Assembly: GCA_041485845.1 (NCBI GenBank)
Contig: JBGPKH010000003.1
Location: forward strand, 1 to 42,762
DNA: 42,762 bases
From: OMOG01 sp041485845
Lineage (GTDB): Bacteria > Acidobacteriota > Terriglobia > Bryobacterales > Bryobacteraceae
Reading direction: 5' to 3'
Each line of letters starts with the position of its first letter. The stretch's first letter is position 1. Below the pieces are notes generated by a model. That model was not told where the DNA came from. It saw only the letters and a program-made list of their open reading frames with translations, and made no database searches. Positions 37,601-42,762 of this stretch are shown piece after piece. Made by a program: the position numbers and the translations under genes.

Positions 37601-38535
37601 GCGGCGGTCCATGCGCAAGTGGGGTCGCTCAGACCTATGTTCAGGCTGCTGGCGCCGCCATTGACGCCTACGGACGCGCTCGCAGGAGTGAGTCCGATTT
37701 GGCAGGTTGGCGGGGCGCTAGGAGCGCCACACGTGGCAACCAGGCAGACCAAATTCAGGGCGTAAGGCCCGGTGCCGGTGCGGCTGGCTGTGAAGACCTG
37801 GATCGTGTAAGTGCCGGTGCTGGCCAGCGTGGCGTCATACCCGACGCTAGCGCCGAACCCACCACTACTGGCGATTTGCACACCTGATGGACTGTTCAGG
37901 ACCACGGCAAAGGCCGGAGACGTACTGGGGGTACTGCCGGTGGAGACGACGCTGACGTGGACAACCGCCCCAGCGAGGGCGTTAAAGCTGTACAGGTCTA
38001 CCTCGCCTACGAGATTGATCTGGTCATCCACAACATTCTGAAACACTATGGGTTTGGCCGTTGGGGACGGCGGCGCGCTGACGCGTTCTAAGGACAACGT
38101 ATAGGGTCCGGTGCCGGTGTCGTTGGCTGTAAAGACCTGGATCGTGTACGTGCCGTTGCTGGCCAGCGTCGCGTTAAACCCGGTGCTAGCGGCGAACCCA
38201 CCACTACTGGCGATTTGCACACCTGATGGACTGTTCAGTACCACGGCAAAGGCCGGAGACGTACTGGGGGTATTGCCGGTTGAGACGACGGCGACTTCGA
38301 CAGCCTCACCGGTCGTGCCCTGAAAGTGGAAGATATCGCGGTCTCCCACGGGTGTGATCGTGCAGGTCACCAGCGCACCATAGGTTATGACCATATTGGT
38401 GGGTTTGGAGCACGGTGTGGAAGTCGCGGATGCGTGACAGGTCGGGGGAACCAAGCAGAGGAGTGTGATGAGGAACAGCCAGGTGAGCCTATCCCTGTAC
38501 GCCGAGGCCATATTTGAGGTATTTGAGGTAAGCAT
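34633..38535 (-). CDS. large secreted multi-domain repeat protein (PPC, BACON, Ig-like, DUF11)
   Basis: This 1300-residue protein has a signal peptide (RLTWLFLITLLCLVPPTCHA). In order it has two PPC-like beta-domains (about 45-265), two BACON-type modules with CxWTAxSxxxW or CTWTAS motifs (about 280-455), and a long unassigned beta region. A putative Ig module follows (PYTWSITAGALPGGLTLNGTSGAIGGTPTTPGTFTF, about 800), then a DUF11-like conserved repeat domain with NLPSGLNL. It ends with two copies of a ~125-residue module, each carrying VNVLINNSLDA, LVDDAGDGGGPYAG and DWQALG. The ATG at 38535 has a weak GTGGA site; an ATG at 38511 is possible. It is probably a surface or matrix adhesin-like protein; no enzyme motif was found. 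Confidence 0.85.
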   Translation of the reverse strand: MLTSNTSNMASAYRDRLTWLFLITLLCLVPPTCHASATSTPCSKPTNMVITYGALVTCTITPVGDRDIFHFQGTTGEAVEVAVVSTGNTPSTSPAFAVVLNSPSGVQIASSGGFAASTGFNATLASNGTYTIQVFTANDTGTGPYTLSLERVSAPPSPTAKPIVFQNVVDDQINLVGEVDLYSFNALAGAVVHVSVVSTGSTPSTSPAFAVVLNSPSGVQIASSGGFGASVGYDATLASTGTYTIQVFTASRTGTGPYALNLVCLVATCGAPSAPPTCQIGLTPASASVGVNGGASSLNIGLSDPTCAWTAASNASWVTFPGGSSGTGNGALNYSVAANTSSGVSRVGSITIFTSGAEATFIISESGTGCTFALPQASQAFLAAGGTGTATVIAPAGCTWTASSTGATGVTITGGSSGSGNGTVAYTVAANTSSLARTASLTIAGLPYTVTQAGTAVTVGCTASAAAAPVVALEGRTETLGDLVLNCAGLSGAVNADVVLSLNTNVSNALVSVSATDAVLTVNGANPQNGQITGYNSLRWLGVAIAPVSGGTATVRITGVRADASLLSAGANLQPTAITGLVSIIGPAPVPVSGAQQTLANASASLAFQKQQASSPTGGAQTLIPLVYQETRAAAFRAAAGGTPGTRLRMVLTNLPGTVQVYAPVFPNEGSSRAQLFSADGNGFGGSAVAGATMAGGTYQQLTVTGGTATATWVVLSADPSQVESLTFPLLVTNATNSDLNGIRVAPSLAPVSDFSGASAAVGVAYSVLLANPLAGVAPYTWSITAGALPGGLTLNGTSGAIGGTPTTPGTFTFTVKVTDSSSPAKSATQSFVITVAPLPRYRDSSVALKLVNLRMTTSVQFPGAGTSVKPGGSAQASLSTNAAVNVGSNVTFVSQLLNDTSDPTQTATNVIIRDNLPSGLNLIGCTASGGASCSSSGNQLLVNYGTLGPGQSATVTVLAKVGLVADGTVLENPVSAVSDQVNADLLAGTASSSFIVLNGVPIAVGSQPPSGSGSTQAFTFQFSNPSGYQSLGVVNVLINNSLDARNACYLAYVVPSTTLVLVDDAGDGGGPYAGSVALGSASAIQNSQCVVNVVSALGSGTTLSLMLNIAFKPAFGGNKITYVAARDQGAGNSDWQALGVWQAPLAPSGPIAATGVTPARWAAPAGTNQQFLITLTDSKGAGDFGIVNVLINNSLDAKRACYLAYLAASNTLLLVDDAGDGGGPYAGTMPLNGTNTGISNSQCAVNGAGSSVSFGPNTLTLTLNIKFTAAFGGNRIVWVAGRDAAFGNNTDWQALGTVQ
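37766..38292 (-). repeat. recent in-frame duplication encoding the two PPC-like domains
   Basis: Two copies lie exactly 339 bases (113 codons) apart, at about 37766-37953 and 38105-38292. Their last ~95 bases (from 37859 and from 38198) differ at only about three positions, while the earlier part is more diverged. This suggests recent duplication or ongoing gene conversion. Confidence 0.85.
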
Positions 38536-38723
38536 ATCTTTTATCCACTTAAGTTCCCATAGAACCCTTTTGCCGAAAAGAAACGAGCCGCGTCATAGAA
38601 CACCCCCCGTTTCGACTCGGCCCGGGGCGGAATCATCCGAGGTCCAGGCGGAACCAACATCTAGTCCCAAGGCGACTGCCACGATAGCACAGCGTGGAAC
38701 AACAGACCATGGCTCCTAGTCTC
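38536..38723. other. upstream region of the large secreted protein gene
   Basis: No gene, clear promoter or known riboswitch pattern was recognised here. GEMM-type c-di-GMP aptamer motifs were looked for by eye and not found. Confidence 0.4.
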
Positions 38724-38860
38724 AATAACGTATCGATAGGGCGTCCGGGATTGAACTGGCTCAATTACGAGCGCGGTAAGGGTCTAGTACTGTAAGTACC
38801 GAGTGTGACAACCCCCTGTTCACATACCGGTACAGCCGCCTCCTAAACCGCCAGATCGCC
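38724..38860. repeat. left copy of a ~130-bp diverged direct repeat
   Basis: This shares with 41779-41907 the blocks AATAACGTAT, ATAGGGCGTC, GCTCAATTA-GAGCGCGGTAAG, GTACTGTA and TAAACCG-CA-ATCGCC, in the same order and orientation. Identity over the first ~85 bases looks about 80 percent by eye. It contains a small hairpin (GCTC-AATTAC-GAGC). It ends one base before the stop codon of the gene at 38862-39455. Confidence 0.8.
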
Positions 38861-38861
38861 T

Positions 38862-39455
38862 CTACATGCCGGGTTTGGGTCGGTCCGGCATTCCGCGGAA
38901 GAGATTGTAGACGGCGAAATCGATCGCCTCGCCCTTCATCATCCCCTTCATGGTCATCCCCATCAGTCCGCCTTGTCCGGCCTGGCCCACGCCCTTACCT
39001 TGCCAGACGAGCCCGCCACTGTCCTTGTCGAACAGGTAGCCGCTGATCTCTGCGTTGCCAGTGCTGCCGAAGGTGATCTTGGACGCCACATCGCGCAGGC
39101 AGACGACCATCACCCAGCGCTCGCCGACAGGCCCCAGTTTCTTGACGTACGGCGGAAGCCCGCTTTGAAGATCTTCCTCGACGATCTCTCCGGTCTCTCC
39201 TGAGGCGCTGGCAGCGCTGACCGGATAGCGCTTCCTCTTCAGGAGCTTCACCACGCTACCCTGCAGCTTCCCCATGTTCACGCCGGCCTTCTTGCCCGCC
39301 CGGGCGTCCACGATGGGAAGCACGGCGATGTTCTGGATAGCCATGAACTGGGGATTCGGCGGAATCTGCGGACGCTTCTTCGCGGCGCACTCCACGGCGC
39401 AAACCCCGGTAAGCAGCAAAGCCATCAAACCGCATCTGAGTGTTTGTGTCATCAT
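38862..39455 (-). CDS. small exported protein of unknown function, block gene 4
   Basis: This 197-residue protein has a strong AGGAGG site 7 bases before ATG 39455. A hydrophobic leader (LMALLLTGVCAVECAAKK) may end in a signal peptidase or lipoprotein site (ECA). The body begins FMAIQNIAVLPIVDARAGKK, the kind of strand seen at the start of GNA1162- and CsgG-like lipoproteins. It later has WVMVVCLRDVASKITFGSTGNAEISGYLFDKDSGGLVWQGKG. The tail is Gly/Met-rich (GGLMGMTMKGMMKGE). It resembles the gene just upstream (39467-40129) in the segment ending in VWQGKG/VIWKGE. Function is unknown; an envelope-assembly or stress role is a guess from the fold-like pattern. Confidence 0.7.
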   Translation of the reverse strand: MMTQTLRCGLMALLLTGVCAVECAAKKRPQIPPNPQFMAIQNIAVLPIVDARAGKKAGVNMGKLQGSVVKLLKRKRYPVSAASASGETGEIVEEDLQSGLPPYVKKLGPVGERWVMVVCLRDVASKITFGSTGNAEISGYLFDKDSGGLVWQGKGVGQAGQGGLMGMTMKGMMKGEAIDFAVYNLFRGMPDRPKPGM

Positions 39456-39466
39456 CTTTCAACCTC

Positions 39467-40129
39467 CTACTTGATATCGAAGTCCTGGTACAAGAGCGCC
39501 AGCGCTTTGTGGAAGCCGGCATTCGCCGGCCTTAAAGCCTTGTTGCGGATGAGCTGTTCGCCCTTCCAAATCACCTTTCCTGTCTTGCAGGAAACCACTG
39601 CGGCCTGCATGAGCGTGCTGGCCATCGAAGAGGTGATCGCTCCGTTCTGCGGATTCCAGGAACGGCCCGGCCCCGTATTCAGGCGGAAGAACTGCACCAG
39701 GACCGCATGCCGCTCATCGAGCGCAGCCAGGCGCGCAAGGCCCTGGATCGCTTCCTCATTCACGTTGCCTCGGGCCAGCCTTGACGCCAGGGCGTAAAGC
39801 TGCCTGCATGCCTCCGAGGCGGGCGGAGCGAGCTTGTCCATCTCCAGGACGGTCGCCATCGAACCCGCTGCCTGCCTGGCTGCGGCGAGAAGGTAGCGTT
39901 CGTATTCCACTTCCCCGGCAGGCTGGGCCGGAAGAATCGCTCCGGTGCGGATGTCTTCAAAGCGCATCGACGGCTTGAGAAGGATGAGCTTCAGTTCCCC
40001 AGGCCCCGGGGCCGCTTCCGGACTGGCTGCCGGCGTCGCCGCAGCCTTCTGCGAGGCGATGCCAAGCGCGGGACACAGCGCCAGTGCGAACACACCAACG
40101 GCTGGAAGTACGTGAGCACCTATCTTCAT
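39467..40129 (-). CDS. small exported protein of unknown function, block gene 3
   Basis: This 220-residue protein starts at ATG 40129 after an AAAGGAG site. It has a signal peptide (VLPAVGVFALALCPALGIA) and an Ala/Pro-rich linker. A helical middle (YERYLLAAARQAAGSMATVLEMDKLAPP and the LYALASRLARGNVNEEAIQGLARL segment) is followed by strands ending VVSCKTGKVIWKGEQLIRNKA. This last part parallels the following gene's product. Its TAG stop lies inside the ribosome-binding site of that gene (GTAGGAGG), so the two are translationally linked. No known family was recognised with confidence. Confidence 0.7.
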   Translation of the reverse strand: MKIGAHVLPAVGVFALALCPALGIASQKAAATPAASPEAAPGPGELKLILLKPSMRFEDIRTGAILPAQPAGEVEYERYLLAAARQAAGSMATVLEMDKLAPPASEACRQLYALASRLARGNVNEEAIQGLARLAALDERHAVLVQFFRLNTGPGRSWNPQNGAITSSMASTLMQAAVVSCKTGKVIWKGEQLIRNKALRPANAGFHKALALLYQDFDIK

Positions 40130-40271
40130 ATCGTTCTCCTTTCAGTCCCGCTTTCGTCGCTGCGCGTCCACCCGCTTTCGGGTGAAAAAACGGACCCCGG
40201 CTCAAGCATCCCGGCGTCGAGTACTACTATGCACGCCACCACCGGACAAGCCAGGTCCGCAAACAGCCTCA

Positions 40272-40880
40272 CTACCTGTGAGTGAGTTTTCTCAGTTTTG
40301 ATGTCTGGCGGCCATATGAGATACTAACGAACTGGGTAGTATCTTGCTTCAGGCCCGGAGCCGAAGCAACAATACGCAGACGCGCCTTGCCACGCGAATT
40401 CGTGGCCGAGAGCAACACAGGGATCTCGACCTTTTCGCCTGGCGCGATTGTGAAAGGAACCTGACGAGCATCCGAAACAGTGAAGGCGTTTGACGGATCT
40501 TCCACAGCTAGAGACTTCACGGTAATCGAATCGTTCATCATGTTGACTACGGGAACGGCCCTCTCGGTCGGCTGCCCGGGCGTGGCGCCGTCGAATCTCA
40601 CGGGCGGAGCGTCGAGTTTCACACGCGTCGCGCCCTTGTGGTGCACTTTGTAGTAGATCAAGAGGCCAATCGTGGCTCCCGCAGCAACGCCTATCCCGAT
40701 AATCGCACCTTTCGAAGCGAGTCCCGGCAAGCTGCCACTCTGGCTGTGCCAAGCGGCCTTGGCAGGCGAGGGCGACGATGTGGCGATGAGAGCCAGCACC
40801 AACGCCGAGGCGATGGTGCTTTTGATCCTTCCAAGAAGGAGTAACTGCTGTTGTATTTTCGGTGTTTGTTGACAAGTCAT
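40272..40880 (-). CDS. small membrane-anchored protein with an Ig-like domain, block gene 2
   Basis: This 202-residue protein has an ATAGGAG site before ATG 40880. A leader-like hydrophobic stretch (TIASALVLALIATSSPSPAKA) is followed by a second hydrophobic segment (GAIIGIGVAAGATIGLLIYYKV, about 58-79). Then comes a beta-rich domain with VPVVNMMNDSITVKSLAVED, FTIAPGEKVEIPVLLSA and KARLRIVASAPG, like abnormal-spindle or choice-of-anchor Ig domains. No catalytic motif was seen. It is separated from the next block gene by 142 bases that hold a short hairpin (40169-40184) on the wrong side of an A-run to act as a terminator. Confidence 0.65.
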   Translation of the reverse strand: MTCQQTPKIQQQLLLLGRIKSTIASALVLALIATSSPSPAKAAWHSQSGSLPGLASKGAIIGIGVAAGATIGLLIYYKVHHKGATRVKLDAPPVRFDGATPGQPTERAVPVVNMMNDSITVKSLAVEDPSNAFTVSDARQVPFTIAPGEKVEIPVLLSATNSRGKARLRIVASAPGLKQDTTQFVSISYGRQTSKLRKLTHR

Positions 40881-41007
40881 AGAATCTCCTATCTAACCTC
40901 GTAACGGAATTTCAACAACTCAATGGCATCATGTTAGGAACGTTCTTCTCTGCCTGGCGCCCTCGCGCGAAGTCACGGAACTTGACGGGGCCCAAGGGCG
41001 TGTGGGG

Positions 41008-41562
41008 TCATTTGGCGGTGCTCGGCGGAGCCTGTTTCGCCTCGTATATCACTCTCGGCTTACCGACGAGAACGACTGCCGCCAGTCCGCCAGCAACGAC
41101 CAGAAGGCCGGCAACCTCAATGGCCTCGCCATGTTTCCCCGTAGACCCGGACAGACTGCCACGGTTGATGTCTCCGATATCCTTGGCAGCCCCAACGAGT
41201 CCACCGACGCCCACCACCAAAGCACCGCCACCTATCGCCCACAGACCGGGGTTGGCGACCTTTGGCTTGGCGACCGTGGTGACGGACTTGATCTCCTCCC
41301 TCGGTATGATCTGTGACCCCGCCGCCGTCGTGAGCACGAGGTTGGTAGGTTCGACGCGATCGACCTTGCCCCGATATGCCTTTTTGCTAAAGAGCACCAC
41401 GGCGATCGTCGCCCCTGTTCTCAGCCTCAAGACGTTGTCCCATCCGAGTGGCTGCTTGTCCCGCGCGAATGCCACATTCGGGGCGAGAGAGTTCAACAGC
41501 AATGCGGGAAGGCACAGTAAGGTGATGTGCCGGTGGAATCTGAGTCGTTTGCGCATGTTCAT
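41008..41562 (-). CDS. small exported protein with Sm-like strand pattern and membrane helices, block gene 1
   Basis: This 184-residue protein starts at ATG 41562 (AGGTGAT upstream; an ATG two codons on is equally possible). It has a signal peptide (ITLLCLPALLLNSLAPNVAFA). A short beta domain (NVLRLRTGATIAVVLFSKKAYRGKVDRVEPTNLVLTTAAG, then IIPREEIKSV) resembles the Sm/SH3-like barrels often found in acidobacterial exported proteins. Two hydrophobic segments follow (GLWAIGGGALVVGVGGLVGAA and VAGLLVVAGGLAAVVLVG). It is the first of four co-oriented genes. The function is unknown. Confidence 0.65.
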   Translation of the reverse strand: MNMRKRLRFHRHITLLCLPALLLNSLAPNVAFARDKQPLGWDNVLRLRTGATIAVVLFSKKAYRGKVDRVEPTNLVLTTAAGSQIIPREEIKSVTTVAKPKVANPGLWAIGGGALVVGVGGLVGAAKDIGDINRGSLSGSTGKHGEAIEVAGLLVVAGGLAAVVLVGKPRVIYEAKQAPPSTAK

Positions 41563-41600
41563 CTATCACCTGTTGTGTTACGAACGTGAATGTTGATCTG

Positions 41601-41636
41601 GGCCGGGATCTCAAATCGCGATTAGTAGATCCGGCC
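41601..41636. promoter_or_regulatory. nested inverted repeat upstream of block gene 1
   Basis: GGCCGGGATCT (41601-41611) faces AGATCCGGCC (41627-41636) with one unpaired base. The centre holds the perfect palindrome AATCGCGATT (41614-41623). It lies about 40-75 bases before the start of block gene 1 and could be an operator or a leader hairpin. Confidence 0.55.
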
Positions 41637-41778
41637 GTTCCTCGAAAACTTGGTGATCGCCACAGCGATGGTGATCCGCGCAAGCCCGGGTGCTCGGCCA
41701 GCCACCCCGGTGATGCGCTATTCCCAAGTCCGTTTACCGATTCGCCTGCTGGCAACTCGGAAAACAGCCTCCTGACCT

Positions 41779-41907
41779 AATAACGTATGTATAGGGCGTC
41801 ACAGATTAAATTCGCTCAATTATGAGCGCGGTAAGAATCTAAAGTGGTACTGTACGTAAGGATGCTGCGGAGAAATCGGCCACGGGCTTTTAAACCGTCA
41901 AATCGCC
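41779..41907. repeat. right copy of the ~130-bp diverged direct repeat
   Basis: This is the partner of 38724-38860, in the same orientation. The hairpin block here reads GCTCAATTATGAGC, a perfect stem. The two copies bracket the four small exported-protein genes. Confidence 0.8.
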
Positions 41908-42180
41908 GGCCTGTGCATCGGCCGCGCTCGCTGAAGCAACGGTCGGGCCGCGTCCTGAACTGCCAAGTCGGCATCGCGTCCGTGACCGGACTGAAGGCCG
42001 CATGGCCGTGTATCACGCCCAAATCGTTGAACTGACCGCGCGTGCGGATCAGTGGCGAGAGACGCCCTCCGGACCCGCCGGCCCACACCACCGTCGCACA
42101 CTCCAGCGGAACCGCGCCGCCCAACCAAAACGCCGCAAAACCACCCCAAAAGTTACCCTCCAAATAACTCAGTCAATTAT

Positions 42181-42215
42181 CCGGCCTTATGCCGAGTTCC
42201 GGATTATGCCGAGAG
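42181..42215. repeat. two short direct repeats
   Basis: TTATGCCGAG occurs at 42187-42196 and again at 42204-42213, each preceded by CCGG and a few bases. They lie just outside the recognisable end of the group II intron and could be recombinase sites. No recombinase gene is in the window. Confidence 0.6.
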
Positions 42216-42237
42216 ATTTCACAGCAGCCGCAACTGG

Positions 42238-42762
42238 ACGGGTCCGTACACGGCGGTTCGAGTCGGTTACACTAACAGTCCTCGAATAAAGACGGAAGCC
42301 CGAGCGATTTGAAGTAAGCATTAGAAAGCCCCACAGAGAGAGCCTCGGCCTTCGCGAGGTACCAAGGGCCGCGCCCGCTGCCGGCGGTATTGCTCGCCAG
42401 CGGCTCCCGCACCCCCAGTTCCAACAGAGCCGCCCGGCGACGGCGCGGTGTTTTCCACTGCCGCCACAAAGCCGCCCGGAGTCGCAGCCGGACCCAGCGC
42501 GTTAAACCGATCAACACCTCGGGCGTTTCGCAGAATCCGAAATAGCTTCGCCAGTCCCGCATATACGGTGCCAGTTCCTCCATTGTCGTCTTCATACTGA
42601 CGCCTTTTGCCCGTCCCGTGATCTCCCGGATTCTTTGCTTAAACCGATCCAAGGCCTTCGGCGCTATGACACGCTTGACCTCTGGACCAGCCGTAAAGCT
42701 GAACCCCAGAAACTTCCGCTCCTGCGGTCGTGCCACCGCACTCTTCGCCTCATTTACCTTGA
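42238..42762 (-). mobile_element. 3' part of a group II intron (continues beyond the window)
   Basis: The element is read on the minus strand. It includes the end of the maturase gene and then GAACCGCCGTGTACGGACC (42241-42259), the 5' strand of a bacterial group II intron domain V. The expected complementary 3' strand is not clean (GCGGCTGCTGTGAA follows), so the catalytic 3' end looks diverged or damaged. Confidence 0.65.
42272..42762 (-). CDS. group II intron reverse transcriptase/maturase, C-terminal part
   Basis: The frame is open to the window end and starts there with KVNEAKSAVARPQERKFLGFSF, the standard segment after the reverse-transcriptase active site. The maturase (X) domain follows, with RFKQRIREITGR, MEELAPYMRDWRSYFGFCETPEVL and WVRLRLRAALWRQWKTPRRRRAALLELGV. 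Then comes the usual short tail ending GLSNAYFKSLGLPSLFEDC. The YADD active site and the N-terminal domains lie outside the window. The family is certain; whether the element is still mobile cannot be judged. Confidence 0.93.
   Translation of the reverse strand, partial: KVNEAKSAVARPQERKFLGFSFTAGPEVKRVIAPKALDRFKQRIREITGRAKGVSMKTTMEELAPYMRDWRSYFGFCETPEVLIGLTRWVRLRLRAALWRQWKTPRRRRAALLELGVREPLASNTAGSGRGPWYLAKAEALSVGLSNAYFKSLGLPSLFEDC

Larger units (their letters stand above)
41563..42271. other. gene-poor region between the four-gene block and the group II intron
   Basis: This contains an operator-like inverted repeat (41601-41636), the right copy of the direct repeat (41779-41907), a 115-codon minus-strand frame without recognisable features (41816-42163), and two short direct repeats (42181-42215). 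No intact gene is supported. Confidence 0.5.

Noticed and set aside
40169..40190. Rho-independent terminator between block genes 2 and 3
   Set aside because: The 6-bp stem is followed by A on the plus strand. For the minus-strand transcript the T-run comes before the stem, so it cannot act as a normal terminator.
41816..42163. A 115-codon minus-strand gene overlapping the right direct repeat
   Set aside because: It has no ribosome-binding site, recognisable domain or signal peptide, and its C-terminal third is the repeat itself.

Overview
The window is GC-rich, gene-dense bacterial DNA. Several protein families point to an acidobacterium of the Bryobacterales/Solibacter type: an Oar-like TonB-dependent receptor, an ADOP-type ABC permease, a DUF1549/DUF1553 - DUF1501 - PPC-domain gene set, a large BACON/Ig-like secreted protein, a Uma2 nuclease, and hairpin-type intergenic repeats. 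This placement is an inference from family content; no rRNA or tRNA gene was seen.

Region 1 (1-9757, plus strand) looks like one respiratory operon. It holds a bc-type cytochrome b (5' end outside the window), a seven-haem cytochrome c, a Tat-exported molybdopterin catalytic subunit of the type II DMSO reductase/nitrate reductase/nitrite oxidoreductase group, its four-cluster iron-sulfur subunit, an ethylbenzene-dehydrogenase-type haem lipoprotein and a TorD/NarJ-type chaperone. There is no NarI. The likely layout is a periplasmic Mo enzyme that exchanges electrons with a bc complex through haem c. The substrate cannot be read from the sequence. The operon is scarred by a 30-bp minisatellite inside the cytochrome c gene, decayed copies of that gene's tail, and a four-hairpin array.

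Region 2 (9758-15480, mainly minus strand) starts with a response-regulator fragment. It continues with a chaperone operon in the order DUF2760, Hsp70, a small ribbon-helix-helix protein, and Hsp70 with a long C-terminal extension. Region 3 (15567-22182) holds a TIM-barrel isomerase-like gene, a Uma2 gene, and the minus-strand set DUF1549/1553, DUF1501, PPC protein. The PPC gene's signal-peptide codons consist of a G-rich micro-repeat.

Region 4 (22302-27034) carries a quinoprotein C-terminal remnant and then a compact plus-strand cluster: porin, PstS-like periplasmic protein, HAMP histidine kinase, and a receiver-PP2C phosphatase. Region 5 (27103-34558) holds the TonB-dependent receptor, a membrane protein with an ADOP-prefix-like N-terminus, a small zinc metalloprotease and an intact ADOP permease. 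Remnants of two other ADOP permeases lie on the minus strand on either side.

Region 6 (34633-42762) holds a 1300-residue secreted repeat protein. Next to it are four co-oriented genes for small exported proteins, bracketed by a diverged direct repeat of about 130 bp (38724-38860 and 41779-41907). The window ends in the 3' part of a group II intron with its maturase. The four-gene block and the bc-linked Mo-enzyme operon are the best candidates for something not yet described.
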